The position numbers were made by a program, and so were the translations under genes. Positions 1-12,659 of a stretch of DNA of 64,000 nucleotides are shown here, piece after piece. Under the pieces are notes generated by a model. It made no database searches and was not told the origin of the DNA. It was given only the letters and a program-made list of their open reading frames with translations. This DNA is from Rosa chinensis. Lineage: Eukaryota; Streptophyta; Magnoliopsida; Rosales; Rosaceae. Positions within the stretch are counted from its first letter, which is position 1. The number at the start of each line of letters is the position of its first letter. Location: contig NC_037093.1 in NCBI RefSeq assembly GCF_002994745.2, positions 12,008,400 to 12,072,399 of the forward strand, in the 5' to 3' direction.

Positions 1-121
1 CATACAGTCATGACCTTCCCAGGACGTCAATCGATCGTTGCACCACTTTTATCAAATATAACATGCATGTGAAGAACTTATGGTAGATCAAGTAAAAACA
101 GCTTTGTGAAGAACCTACACA

Positions 122-1322
122 TTACAACTGAATAGTTGGCATAATCCAAATTGGTAGACGATCAGTCGTCTCCACCATGGTCTTGACATGTGTGGGGTAA
201 GGGTCTAGAAAGCTTTGACTTACGACATTATAAACACCAAAATCATGAGGCGGGAACTCACAACCCGCACGAGAACGATCATGGTTGAAGTATATGCAAT
301 TTGGTTGACATGTAGGAAAATTGGAAGCCAAAACTGACACTGAAGAGTTATCTCCGACGAAAAGAGCAACATCACCTAACGACTGTTTCTCAATCCATTC
401 GCACTCGTCCAAATTCAATTCAAAAATTCTAAATTTTCTTGTCACACGTTTGCCAACTTCATAATCAAATTTAATGTACCTCTGAACCATCAAAATTACT
501 CTTTCTTTTGCTTCCACAAGATATCTCTTGACGAAGACCTTTTGTTCAACACCGCAAGCAGCCAATTTCACATCTGAGCTAGACTGAGGAGTCACTTTAA
601 AAGAATAAAGTTCGCTCCCATAATTAACGCCATAGAACTTATCTTCAACTCGAGCAACTTCTTCAATTCCACGGCAGCCATTAATAACTATACTACTAAC
701 ACTTGTGCCCACTCTTTCATCTATATAAGTCCATGTTTGTCTTTACCAAGTCTAATAAAAGCCAACCGAAGTCTTTCCTCGTATATGACTACTACAATGC
801 AATCGTTTGCATCTGATGCAGGGTCAGCTGAAAGTGTAGCCTTGTGTACATAATATTGACAACGTTCAACCCAATCGTCCCTATTTTTTCGACGAACTCT
901 GACCCACTTTCTCCAACCTGGAGGTGTTAGTGGAGGAAGGCGAATGACCGAATTTTCTTTTCTCTCCTCCCTTTCACCCTAAAGAATGGATTTACTAGAG
1001 TTACTCCGAGATTCTTATCCACAACATTCCAATCTGCAAATATTAACCACCCTTTTGAAGATCCACATAACCGCTTATTTGGCACTCGCAATTGCAAATC
1101 AAGGATCTTGTTGTCCATTGCGTTATATAATTTCCATAAATCTTCTTCCCCAGTATAAATCAAGAGCATCGGAGGAGGAGCCATCATGGCAAGTTTGCTT
1201 TTATTATCCTTTGCCACAGAATACCATGACATACAAACAAGGCTGAATCGCATATAGTCTGTTGTTACCATCAATCTCTCAACCACTGAATCCAAAAGGT
1301 TCTTAGGCAAATTTGACCAATC
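122..1322 (-). pseudogene. F-box / DUF295 (KIB1-4 beta-propeller) gene, frameshifted
   Basis: An F-box motif (DWSNLPKNLLDSVVERL) follows a CTACTCAG splice acceptor at 1322, so a short first exon probably lies further upstream; I could not place it. The N-terminal frame runs to a stop at 927-929. A second frame (about 950-720) carries the DUF295 middle part ending in ..RLAFIRLGK. A third frame (about 735-122) carries the DUF295 C-terminus ending ..LPIWIMPTIQL. Two single-base shifts, near 955 and near 735, are needed to join them. F-box/DUF295 proteins are presumed SCF ubiquitin-ligase substrate adaptors. The protein as encoded would stop after the F-box and a short piece of the propeller, so I call it a pseudogene; sequencing error is the alternative. 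Confidence 0.8.
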
Positions 1323-1479
1323 TGAGTAGGAAAAAGAAAGATAGATTAGAAGATGACAATGAAGAACGAGATGTCCCTGTTTTATTTTTGTACCATAATT
1401 TTTAGAAAAAAAATAATAATAATAATAAAGTATAGGAACTAAAGAGCTTTTTATGGAAACAGTCCAAGGTCGACACAAG

Positions 1480-2625
1480 AGTTGGTAACCAAACTGACCG
1501 CCAAGTTCGACCTAAAAACAACTCACCAACAAATTAATCAAAAGGCACAACTGAGAAAGAAAATTTACTGACAAATTCGAGTATCAAGATTCTAAACCCT
1601 ATTATTCACTTGAACAAAATTAAACGGTTCCAACAAGTCATCAAGATGCAAGAATAATATAGGATGCTCTATTTAATTTCTTATGACTAGCTATCTTGAT
1701 GATGCGGTACTAAGAACTTGCAGATCTGTCAGATTTTGGTTGTAAAAATGAAAGACATAATTAACATATATAGCAACATAAATCTGTGCAAGAATAGGTA
1801 CCTCGATCCATAATTTCCAATGGATAAGAAGATTTATTGAAAATGCTTAGAGTAGTTTGAGCTTTCTGCAGTTTAATTGACTAGGAGCTATCAGCAGCTT
1901 GAGTCAGATCTAACTTTAGCTTATTATCTGGCTTTCTTTGGTTTCCTCTAGCTTCTTCTTGATCCAAAGAGGTCCAAGTAATTGAGAAAAAGAAAGCCTC
2001 TCCCCCCATTATTTATACTGTAATACTGTACACAATATCTCTATGAAACGAATTTGTATCCATTGTGAATAAGAATAAGGATTATGATTGTTCTTATATA
2101 ATTTATCTATTTATTGTTTAACTTTTGGTCATAAAATTTAAGATATTTGCATTCAACCCTAATAAGGCAAATAATTTAATATGAAACAAAAATGGGAATT
2201 ACCATACCTGCCCTTTTTTTTCCAGTAATTTACCTGAAGTAACAGCAACTTATAAAAAGTAATATATATTTTACAAATATACGTTGTGGCATGTCAAATT
2301 GCTAAGATATTTACGTGTAGATCATTTATGTAATTTTTCAATCAAATTAAAAACTGTTAAGGCATGCATTCATAATTGTGATTTATCTGTTATGACTTAT
2401 GACCATGAATGGTTTATGTTTGACAGATTTGGTTCGTTCATTGATTTGATGTAGTTTGATACCTTAACAATTAGCAATTTGGAAGAAAATTTTCAGAAGT
2501 GATCTACTCATGCATATATCTAACGGTTGATTTGATGTAATGTAATCGAAAAGTGGGTCTCCCAAACCGTTGATTAGAAAGTCCTCAACTAGTCATCATT
2601 CTAGTGGTCCTCATTAGAAGGGCCA
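1480..2625. other. Intergenic, no gene seen
   Basis: AT-rich spacer without a supported ORF. About 2395-2500 resembles 30500-30630 in the intron 2 region of a B3 gene (shared pattern of gacagattt, gttcgtt, ccttaacaatta), so a dispersed repeat is present here. Confidence 0.5.
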
Positions 2626-2657
2626 CACACACACATACACACACATATGTCTACACA

Positions 2658-2722
<65 letters not shown>
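2626..2722. repeat. Compound (AC)n-(AT)n microsatellite
   Basis: Interrupted CA/AC runs pass directly into a TA run ending near 2722. It is a simple-sequence repeat in the spacer between the F-box pseudogene and the zinc-finger relic. Confidence 0.95.
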
Positions 2723-2723
<1 letters not shown>

Positions 2724-3317
2724 TCCAAATTAAATTTTCACGTAGAAATTTGATAAACCAATAGATCGAGTTAGGGGGCACAGAGTAATATTAAATTTGA
2801 TATAATTGAATGAAAAGGAGAAAAAGATTTTATCGACTATAGTATGTTAAGATGGTATTAGCAGCAGCCTGCAGCCAATAGCACTCATGCATGCTCTGTT
2901 TTGGTTAAATCATGCATTTTTTTGTGCCAATTAAATCACACAATATTTCTTATCTCTCGGATACCTCCTCTGAGAGTCTCTTATCTATTTATTGGTAGGT
3001 GGAAAGGGGAGGATTGCATGAATCCTAACTACATATATCAATATGTCGTGAATTATTTGTCTGCTCGACCAAGATTCAGTTTACCCGGCCTAGCCTCTCC
3101 ACCAGTCCCCCAGCTAGGTAGTTTCATCCGCAATTTCACATATAGCCAGTGTATGCTTTAATCAATATTAATTAATGCATGTCCAGTTTCTAATTTGGTC
3201 GATATGATTAGTTTGTCAGTTATATATTTTCAAATATTTGATTCTTCATCGCATGTTTGTTCCTAATTGAAGATGGAAAAACTTTAAACTTTTGTTTATA
3301 GTTTGTTGCAGGTAAAG

Positions 3318-3571
3318 ATGTCAACCCAATGCCAGTTTTGCGTCTTTCGATCATCCGAGCGTTCTGAACGAGTTGTGCATTTGAAAGATGGGCACCAGAA
3401 GATGGAGTGCGGTGGTGTGGAAGAACTTTCGACTGGAGCAAGAATGGAAATGCCTTGAAGAGCCACTTCAATGGCAAGCACGCCAAGGATTTTGAATTTT
3501 GTAACAAGGAGGGATGCCTCACGCCGGTCATTACCGAAGGAACATCCTCCGAACACCGATGTGGAAAGTAG
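3318..3571 (+). pseudogene. Small tandem C2H2 zinc-finger gene, frameshifted
   Basis: An ATG at 3318, just after a TTGCAG acceptor-like site, opens MSTQCQFC...VVHLKDGH, a C-x2-C...H-x4-H finger. The frame then breaks near 3405-3410: the next Cys stays in frame 1, while the rest of a second finger (C-G-R-T-F-D-W...L-K-S-H-F-N-G-K-H) lies in another frame and runs to a stop at 3569-3571. A single missing base restores a C-x2-C spacing in finger 2. The protein would be about 85 residues, or more with an upstream exon. I do not recognise the exact family. Confidence 0.5.
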
Positions 3572-3599
3572 TTGATCGGATCGATAATGTAATATTAGC

Positions 3600-4402
3600 T
3601 AGCTAGCTATATAATTAATAATGCATATTATTTACACTACTGGTTGTTTAATTAGTTTGGTTTAAACTCATAGCTATTTTTATATCTTATAGACTGTGGT
3701 ACTCCATCGAGCTAGCTAGCTTCCCTTTTCGACATGTACGCATAAGAATATAACTTGAGCTTCCATAAAAGGAAATGTGTGTATTTTTTTTTTCCAATGA
3801 AGATATTCATTCTTCTGCCATGTAAAAGGATACAAAGCACAGAATATATCATACATAACTTGTGTATTACCACCAATTAATAGCATCCTTCTGTGTGAAA
3901 CCACCATTCTCACTTATTGGAAATATATGAGCCTACAACCCCAACTCCCAACTCCTTGAAGCAAATCTCATAAGTTAATGTGGTACGCCATAAGGCAAAC
4001 CACTAGGAACCCAAATATAGAATGAAGGAATCGCGTAGGCTATTTATATATTTTAGAGAGAAAAATACATGCAAGTTGAAACTACAGAAAGGTAAGGATT
4101 ATGCTCAATATTTGTGTGGGGATTACAATAAAAGGGAACTGCCAGAACAACCACATTTAAAACTTTGACTATACAAAAGTATTAATGGCAATCAAATTTA
4201 TGTTTTAATGTTGATTTTTTTTTTTCCTTTGGAATTTTATTTTTTCTTTTCGTATCTAATTGTTTTCTTGCTCTGCAAGACTCTGGAATCTTTGTTAGAT
4301 TTTGTCTTTATGAGAAAATCGAGAAAATTCTCCCAATACAATTACTCCCGAAAATCTTCCCCCACGACTATTCCTATACTACGTACCTAGCCTTTTTAAC
4401 TA
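3600..4402. other. Intergenic, no gene seen
   Basis: AT-rich spacer with short homopolymer runs. No conserved coding signal was recognised on either strand. Confidence 0.5.
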
Positions 4403-4410
4403 GCTCGATC

Positions 4411-5725
4411 CAGGGCCGGCCTTGCCCATGGGCAGTGTTGGCGACAGCCCAGGGCCCAAGATTGATACTCTCTCCCATTTCTCTATACTATAGTTTTCTC
4501 TAATAAATTTTTTATTATAAATTACAAAACGGTCAAAACCCTACCCTATGCCCTATGGACTCCCTCACTCCCATTTCTCTATGTCTCTCTGCCACCACCG
4601 CACTACCCCCATCTTTTTCTCTTTCTTTGTTATCTTTTTCTTTTTAATTATACTTTATACTATATAAAATCTTTTTCTCTAATAAAATACAAAACCTACC
4701 CTATACACTCCTATAATATCTTTTTAATCCCTTTCTCTTTCTTTGTTCTTTTTTTCTTTTTAATAATTTAAGTGTACTTTATATACTCCCAACTCTTTCC
4801 ACTTAGCCGCAAGCCCGCAACCATTCTTCTTCATCTCTCCAGATTCTCCTCTTCCTCCTCTTTCTTCTTCACTTCATCGTAGTAGCTAGTGAAAAGAATA
4901 GTTTCGGCAAAAGTCTCTCTCTCTCAAGTCCCAAATCTTGAAACCCAACAAATTTTTTCTTTAAATTGGTTGCATCGTTTACTCAATATCAGATTTTCAA
5001 GTATTATTCTATGCTCCAGTGTTTATCAATTATTATCAAAGTGATTTCTAACAACTTGCTCATTCATCGGTTTTAAATTTTCAATATTAGGTGAAGTTAG
5101 ATTTGCAAGTCAGTCTCGATCAGAATTGAAAAGCTGTTGTTTGAATCTTGAAACTGCTTTGAGAAGTGGTGAGGGTTTTGCAGGAGATGTTGCCGAATGA
5201 GGCATATGAAACAGATAGGCCTTGGACATCCATTTAAATTATGGAGTTTGCATAGAAAATGGATATGTTTCCAAGTGTTATGGTTGCCTACAGGATTTTA
5301 TTGACTATACCGGTGACGGTAACATCAGCTGAAAGAAGTTTTTTTAAATTAAAATTATTAAAATCAAGTTTTTTGAAATTAAAATCTTATCTGCGGACTA
5401 CATGACTCAAGATAGGCTAAATGGATTAACTATTTTAACCATTGAAAGAAATATGTTGGCAAATGTTGACTATGAAAAGATAATTGATGATTTTGCTTTA
5501 AGAAATGCAAGAAGACATCATTTTAGATGATTTGTAAACTTTTTTATACGAGATTTTGGTTTTATCACTTTATGTTCTCGTTGTATAATGTTTCTCTATG
5601 TAATAGCCCCTTAAAAAAAGATTTAGAGTATGACATTTGAAAGAATTATTACATGTCTATTTAGGCTAGTTGGGCACACACACAAAATTTCGCCCTGGGC
5701 ATCAAAAAGCTCAGGACCGGCCCTG
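4411..5725 (+). mobile_element. Degenerate hAT DNA transposon
   Basis: The element begins CAGGGCCGGCC and ends GGCCGGTCCTG when read inverted, giving imperfect terminal inverted repeats. It is flanked by a perfect 8-bp duplication, gctcgatc, at 4403-4410 and 5726-5733, the hAT superfamily target-site length. Inside, about 5290-5530, broken frames encode a recognisable hAT C-terminal dimerisation region (TIPVTVTSAERSFFKLK, later RLNGLTILTIE-like and NARRHHF-like words) with frameshifts and stops. The rest of the transposase is missing, so this is a dead, internally deleted copy. It sits just 5' of the ATP phosphoribosyltransferase relic. Confidence 0.9.
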
Positions 5726-5830
5726 GCTCGATCTTCCACTCCTCACAGCCGCCGGCCTAGCTATCTGTCAATTGAAGCTTTTGATCCAATTCAAGTTCCC
5801 AAAAATGCTGGCGGCAAACCTACCACCAAA

Positions 5831-8025
5831 ATGTCCCTGTTTCCCACTGCTCGCTCGGTTCCCATGTCCTCCTCTTCGTCACGTTTCCAAATCACCTGTT
5901 CTGCTGCATCATGGTCGGAAAGGAACGAGATCCGTCTGGGGCTGCCCGGCAAAGGCCGCATCGACGGTGACACTCGCAATTTCCTCAACAATTGTGAATT
6001 ACCTGTTAAGCAAGACAATCCTCGTCAATATGTTGCTCAAATCCCACAGGTGCATATATCGTTCATACAAACTCACTCATTCGATCGATCACTATCATCA
6101 ATAAACAACTTTCTTATGCAGCTTCTTGTTGCAGTTATTGAAGTGTGTTTTCAAAGACCTACAGACATTGTGCGGAGATTGCTGTCTGGGGATTTAGACC
6201 TTGGCATAGTGGGTTTAGATACCGTTTGTGAATTTGGACAGGTATCTATAATAAACTGTAAAACTGACCATCTCAATTCATTATTCCAAATAAAGTTGTA
6301 AGGTGTACGTACAACTTTCATAACTGTGAATATACCAAATCAGTTTTTAATTAAAACGGTTTAAATTGATGATATAGCTCATAAAATCAGTGTATAATTG
6401 TGTTCATCTTAAATCGATCGTGACCCTCATCTCTCAATAATTAGCTTATACCTTGTCATGTTGTCTGTTTCTTGAAAAAATCCTTCGCTTTACCTATGTG
6501 TATTATTCAGAATGAATATGAACAACTCTACATCTCTGTATGACATGCAGTAATTTTTTATACTCTTTCAGGGGAATGAAGATCTTATCATTGTTCATGA
6601 TGCTCTTGGGTATGGGGAGTGCCGCTCATCCCTTGCAGTGAGTTACTTTTTAATTTACAAATAGCCAACTCGATCTAGTTATCTCACTCATTTTAGCATC
6701 AGTCAGTAGCCTTCAACTTGATATCCTTTGCTCTTTCAGATACCAAACTGTGGGATTTTTGAGAATATAAATTCTCTGGACGAGTTAGCACAAATGCCTC
6801 AATGGACTAAAGAGAAACCTTTGCGTTTTATTACTGGCTTCACCTATGTAAGCAATTTTGTTCTACTTATTTTTCACTTTTCTCTGTGATACATTCTATT
6901 TCAATTTCAATTTCGATCATTAATTTCTTTGCGTGTCATTGCAGTTGGGTCCTAAATTTATGAAAGAAAATGGATTGAACCATGTGAGTTTTTCCACAGC
7001 TGATGGAGCACTTGAGGCAGCTCCTGCGGTAAGAATATTATGGTTGCATCAGATAATTCAAGTTTGTTAGGCCTTTAATAATTACTAACATCGAAATACC
7101 ATACGACTGGATCTCTTATATTCAGATGGGGATAGCTGATGTGATTTTGGACCTTGTGAGTACTGGGAGGACACTAAAAGAAAACAAGGGAGGAATTGTG
7201 TTGAGAAGTCAGGTAATTAAGCTTCTGCTGGGTTGTCTTACCAAGCATGTATGTTGCTGGTTCTTATTTTCGAAGATCATTTCTTTCGATCAATATTCTA
7301 TACAGGCAGTTCTTGTTGCTAGCAAGAGATCCTTGCTCGGAAGGAAAAATTCACTAGACGCGACACGTGAGATTCTCGAAAGGTTGGATGCAAATTGAAA
7401 GGCAGAGGGTACATTCATGGTGCGTATTTCATCGTTAATCCAACAATCTATAAATAATTGGACCTTCAGCTAGGGTTCTTTGTTTTCTCACTCATTTATC
7501 TCACACAGGTGTTTGCAAATATGAGTGGCAATAGTGCACAAGAAGTGCATGTGTGAGAGAGTCCTTAGCCAGCCATTATTATCTGGTTTGCGGGTGAGCT
7601 TTATTTAAGCTTTACCACTCTACCGATCGATGAACCATAAACTCAAATACTCAACCAGTTGGTTATTCAACATGCAGGGCCCGACTGTAAGTCCAGTTTA
7701 TCGCAAAGGTGATGATGGGAAAGAAACAGTTGATTACTATGCCATTATCATATGTCTACCGGAAGAGGCACCCTACGAGTCTGTAAAACAACTGAGATCG
7801 GTGAGCAATATATGATATGTTTTATTTTATTTATAATATGTAGATAATTCCATGTTTCATCAAAGACTATTGCGTTCTTGGATACTACGTAGGGTTTAAT
7901 TTCCATGCAATAATTTTGTGCAGATTGGAGGCAGTGGGGTTATAGTTATCCCTTCTTCGACTTACATTTTTGATGAAGAAACTCCTCCAAGATGGCCTGA
8001 ACTTCTCTCAAACCTTGGTCTCTAG
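5831..8025 (+). pseudogene. HISN1: ATP phosphoribosyltransferase (histidine biosynthesis step 1), disabled copy
   Basis: Ten exon-like blocks match the plant plastid HISN1 family in order: 5831-6049 (MSLFPTARS.., an STY-rich putative transit peptide, then EIRLGLPGKGR), 6135-6241 (FQRPTDIVRRLLSGDLDLGIVG), 6572-6637, 6740-6847, 6945-7028, 7126-7212, 7306-7419, 7509-7593, 7678-7800 and 7924-8025 ([10 protein letters not shown]..). The family enzyme condenses ATP and PRPP in histidine synthesis. Lesions: the exon 1/2 joint loses frame because about 7 nt are missing at the start of exon 2; exon 6 lacks about five residues; exon 7 has an in-frame TGA at 7396-7398; exon 8 has an out-of-frame insertion near 7545-7555 giving TGA and TAG codons. 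Introns and splice sites remain, so it is a genomic duplicate, not a retrocopy. Confidence 0.88.
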
Positions 8026-11000
8026 TTCTGTGTGGTATATGTATGCCTTGTAGCTATTCCAATGCTAGAGTTTGTCAAGTCCATCTTAATTTGTCGAATC
8101 CAAACTGGCCCTAAATGGTTAAAAGTGGCAACGGATGAGGATTTATTTTAATAGAAATACTTATAATATATTTGAAGTGAAACTTGAATAAACTTTTGTT
8201 TTATTTTTTGAATAGGAATTTTTTGGTTACCAAGTTACTCTAAATAATCTCTTCTACCTATTCGTTCTATTTTGACTGACTGGCATGGAATTCGGTTAAA
8301 TTGGCTTTATGATCAAAATCTTCCCAAGATTACCCTAGTTTCTTGTAAGTTGGAATTGTGAATGGTTGTGAACATGACTTGCCCTCCTAGCTTCTTGAAA
8401 AATCTGTTTTCAAATACATCTTGTCTTTTGTTAACTGTGCTGAAATGTTGGAATGTTTTATTCGTTAACATTCAAAACTTTTTATGAGACATCAGCTCTT
8501 CCGTAGCGGTCTGAAATGGGTGACAAAGCACCCACACAACCCCAAAAAGGACCACTAAAATCGGAAACCCTCCACCCGTCTCTCATTAGATCTTTTATTG
8601 AAAAAAGAAGAAGAATACAGAGATTGGGGAATGGGGGGTTACCATTCAAAGCCTAAATACGGTACTCGACGAAAATCTATATAACTCAATCTATGCATGA
8701 AACTTCTCACTATATGTGCAAGCTACGTATCATCAACATGATAGGAAATGACAAACTTTTGATATATTCCATGAAAAGGATAGGGTGAGAATGAAGTACA
8801 TTTGCTCTTGCCAATATTAAGATAATTATGAAATATGACCCATAGATTGGCATGGACAAGCTCTTCCCTCCCTAGTTAAATTCATAAAACCAAAATGATG
8901 AAATGTTGGAGGAAAAAACTTTAAAAAAAGAATGTTAACCTAGGTTGTGTTATGATTATCTGAAGCTATGAAATTCACAAAATCACTCCGCATTTTAAGA
9001 AAGTTCATCTTAGTGATACAAAATGAATATTTTTGAGTTACTCTTATTCTCGATCATTATTATATGAGTTTATGTCATTATATATCTTCACACTGGTCAC
9101 TTAATGCAATTCCAAACATTTAAGTCCAAATTATAGCTAAGATATATAGGATAAAACTAGTCTGATAATGTAATATTTATGAAATATGAAAGGGGTGTAT
9201 TCAATTTGTGCTTTTCAAAATCTTCACCATACATTTTCTCCATCTTTTACTTACCCGACTCCTGTTACGTCCTTCACATATATGTCATATCTCACATTCT
9301 CATACAAGTGCTTCAATTAGTTGATACTTTTCACCACATAACATTAATAATAATAAGCAAGCTTCGATCTTCGAGTAGGAAAGCGATAGGGTCCAAAAAT
9401 GATGTCGGTTTGCACATAAATCGAATATGAACACAATAAGTTTCAAATGGTAAACATAAGTTTCAAATGGTACGGTTGTAGTTTTCGAAACTGACTCTTT
9501 GAGTTAGGAATGTAGTCAATAATTGATCATTTTCAAAAATAATGTAAATAACTTTTTTTTTTGCCATTCAACAATGACCAATGATAAGTAGTAAGTCATC
9601 TCTTCTTGCCATGAACTCCAAGTTGGGTTGGTATATATGGGTTTGATGGTTAATATATGAGATGCTCATGCATAGACAAGCCATATGGATACGCCATTGA
9701 AGAGGGGAAGAAGGATTGTGATGGTCTCATATTCACAACTGTTAATTTGATTAATTAACTCGGATTTTCTATATTTGTATATGTTGTTGTGTGATTGTCA
9801 ATTATATGTCATCTTCCCCTTAAGAAAATCCGAAACTAGCTTTGAACTTCAATTTTTGACCAAACTCAGAAGAAATATTAAGGTTATTATTTATAGACTC
9901 CTAAATCCTAATATGAACCAGTCCACCTAGTTAAGGACAGAATTGGAGATTGCAATCTTCCGAACCCTACTTTTTATAATGGCGAAGATAAGATCGAAGA
10001 GCAATAACCTACGTCCATGATGCATGAAAATGGCCCAAATAGATAGATACGTCGCTTAGCTAATAACAATGAAAAACTTTCATACGTAGAATTAGTACAG
10101 GGGATAATTGTTTTCTGAAAGGAATCCCTGTAATATAAGAAATCGATCAATACTTGGAATGAAAGCATTTCAAAATCTATAGCCCCACAGTTAATATAAT
10201 TACAAGGATGGGTATATATCATATATGAAATGGATTACTTGGTGTTGTAACATGAACATGAGACTATCATTATTTGTTTTGTATGTACTCTATCTTCTAA
10301 TAATGGACTTCACAATTATTCATAAAGTATCTGGGGGCATCCCGTCAGTTGGGATACCAACATTTTTGTCGTAGTTAGACTCATTTTGCTTGTAGAAAGC
10401 GCAACTATATATGCATTTCTATAACCATGCGGCACCCTGATGCCAAATATATATAGGACCATACTACAATGCATGGTATTATGTTATGGGTTCATTATTT
10501 GAGTTGTTGGGAAGCAACTAAAATTAATCGTTGATAATTGAGTGAATAAACAACTAGAGGTCTACATTAAGAAAACGAAGAGGAAATGAGTGAATTCTTA
10601 CGCAAGGTTAATAAATCAACTAGTATAGTCCATTTAAAATGGGAAACTTTATTATTTTACATAAAATTTCATGAAAATGATATACTGTGCTTAAAAACAA
10701 AACTAAATTGCAGCTTCAGTTGTCGTAACCCTTGGGGCCTTCAATTTGTTTTTGCATGAAAAATTTATTGAAATAACATCTACTCATCTGATTGAAATGA
10801 AAACGTACACATAATAGAAAATAAACAACCTAAAACGAACTAAAAAAGAAAAATTAGGTAAAGAAGACGAACCCTAGATGAGACATTTGTAAATCCTCTA
10901 ACCCCAAATACTCAAAACGCTAAGTAAGAAATGAGGGTGACAATGCATCTTTCATGTTCGATCAGCCGAACAACAAAAAGCCATGGCTAATTGAGGATCA

Positions 11001-12640
11001 CTGATCTAGCTAGCATAGCATGTTCCAATGGTGAGGTGTGACCTGTTGGTAAGTTATAGTTCTAACAATATAAAGGATGGAGTGGGCTAAAGAGAAGGAC
11101 AAAAATAAAAAAAAGTTCCAATGGTAGCCGCCGTTGAGCGTTGCCACCTAAACAAAATGCTACCTTTTGAGTTTTGAAGAGAACATGGCGATGGCAGAAG
11201 AGAAGGCTTTAAGAAACAATTATATATGCCATCCTGCGAATACCATACAAAGCAATGGCTGTTAGATTTTTGGACCAGTCTGATAGTGCTAGGCTAGATA
11301 CTGTTTGTAGTGCTTTGGGACATCTTTTTAGCTTATAAAAATAACTTAATTAGTTTTGTGTTATGCATCATGATTAACATTCATGGGACTGCCAAATTAA
11401 ACCATGTTTTACCAACTTTACCCCACCACATGCATCTTCCATCACATGCCATACACAGGTGGATTCATCTGTAACACCTCTAATAAAAATCAGAAAGAGA
11501 AATCTTATTCAAACTTCCATGATTCAATGTATGGACATATGATATCCCCATTGTTTAAAATAAGTATATAGAGGCTAGCTTAGCCAAATGTCTTAATATT
11601 TACTTAACTTTTGTTTATTGTATGAGTGTGTTATCTATAGTCTATAAGTAAGCGAAATGAACTTATAACTAAAGGCGAATTTAGTTGAGAAACGTTAAAA
11701 AACTACTTAGATTTTGTAATTTCATAAATTATTATGAGATTTTTGTGTGAGCCGGTTAATTGATAGCCGGAATCACACTAAACTCTCACAACCTCCGGCC
11801 ATTGCACACCACTTTTGCTGCTTAGCACCAAACCCTAAGGAGGCAAATGTAGTCATGTAGAGTAACGTTAGACAATAATCGATTAAGGAGTATGTAATGC
11901 TTTTAGTTATTGCAGTTATTAAGTTTAGCAAATCATAATACCAAGAACCTTAAAATTTCTAAAAATAACTAAAAAGAAAATTTAAATATTTTATACAAAA
12001 AGTTCCATGACTCGTCCAAAGTCAACATCACCTTCTCTGGTCTGATTTACAAAATTACCCATCACACTTACAAACCAACGCGCAAAGCCGCGGAAAGGAA
12101 GAGAGACCCTGTTTGGTAATTTCGTACGGGACGGAAACGGAAACGTGCTGTAAATTTGTCGCGTGGTTAGATGTGGGTCTGTCTGTTGGGTCAGCTTTGT
12201 CCGTATACGGTTTTTAAGTTATAACCGAACAGAAGCTCCCCGGTGGGACCCATCCCACGTTGATGACGTGGCGGCCTGAGATTCTTTCCCGGGTTTTTTT
12301 TATTCAGTTGGTTTTTTTGTTTTTTTTTTAATAATGTGCGGCAAAAGTTGGAAACGTTATTTGTCAGAAGTAGCTGTCGTGGGCCCCGCATTCTCAACTT
12401 CGTCGAGGACCTGACTCAAAAATCGTAGCCGAGGATTTGGGTTTTGGCGCCTTCTGAAGCCCCTTAGTACGAATCTAAGACCATGTTTGACTGTGTACCT
12501 CGAGAAAAATAAAGATACTTTTATGTTATAAAATAAGGAATTTTTGTAAAAGAAGGGCAAAATTACGGCGAATATGGGCTAACTAACTGGCTAAGTATCT
12601 AGGCATTCATAATATTGTTTTTTTGGAAAGATCTAATTGA
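8026..12640. other. Long intergenic stretch, no gene seen
   Basis: About 4.6 kb of AT-rich DNA with only short spurious ORFs. A short direct duplication (aagtttcaaatggta) lies at about 9439-9475. A more GC-rich patch with CCGCGG and CCCACGTTGATGACGTGG-type words lies at 12070-12430; it could be an old promoter or transposon end, but I cannot support a feature. Confidence 0.5.
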
Positions 12641-12659
12641 CTCTTCTCTATTATAGTCA

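Noticed and set aside
5670..6104. 144-codon ORF starting before the HISN1 start
   Set aside because: It overlaps HISN1 exon 1 in a different frame. Only the other frame gives conserved ATP phosphoribosyltransferase words.
12060..12130. Second possible Helitron end near cgcgcaaagccgcgg
   Set aside because: GC-rich palindrome-like words are present, but no CTRR-T end at the right distance and no 5' TC end were found.
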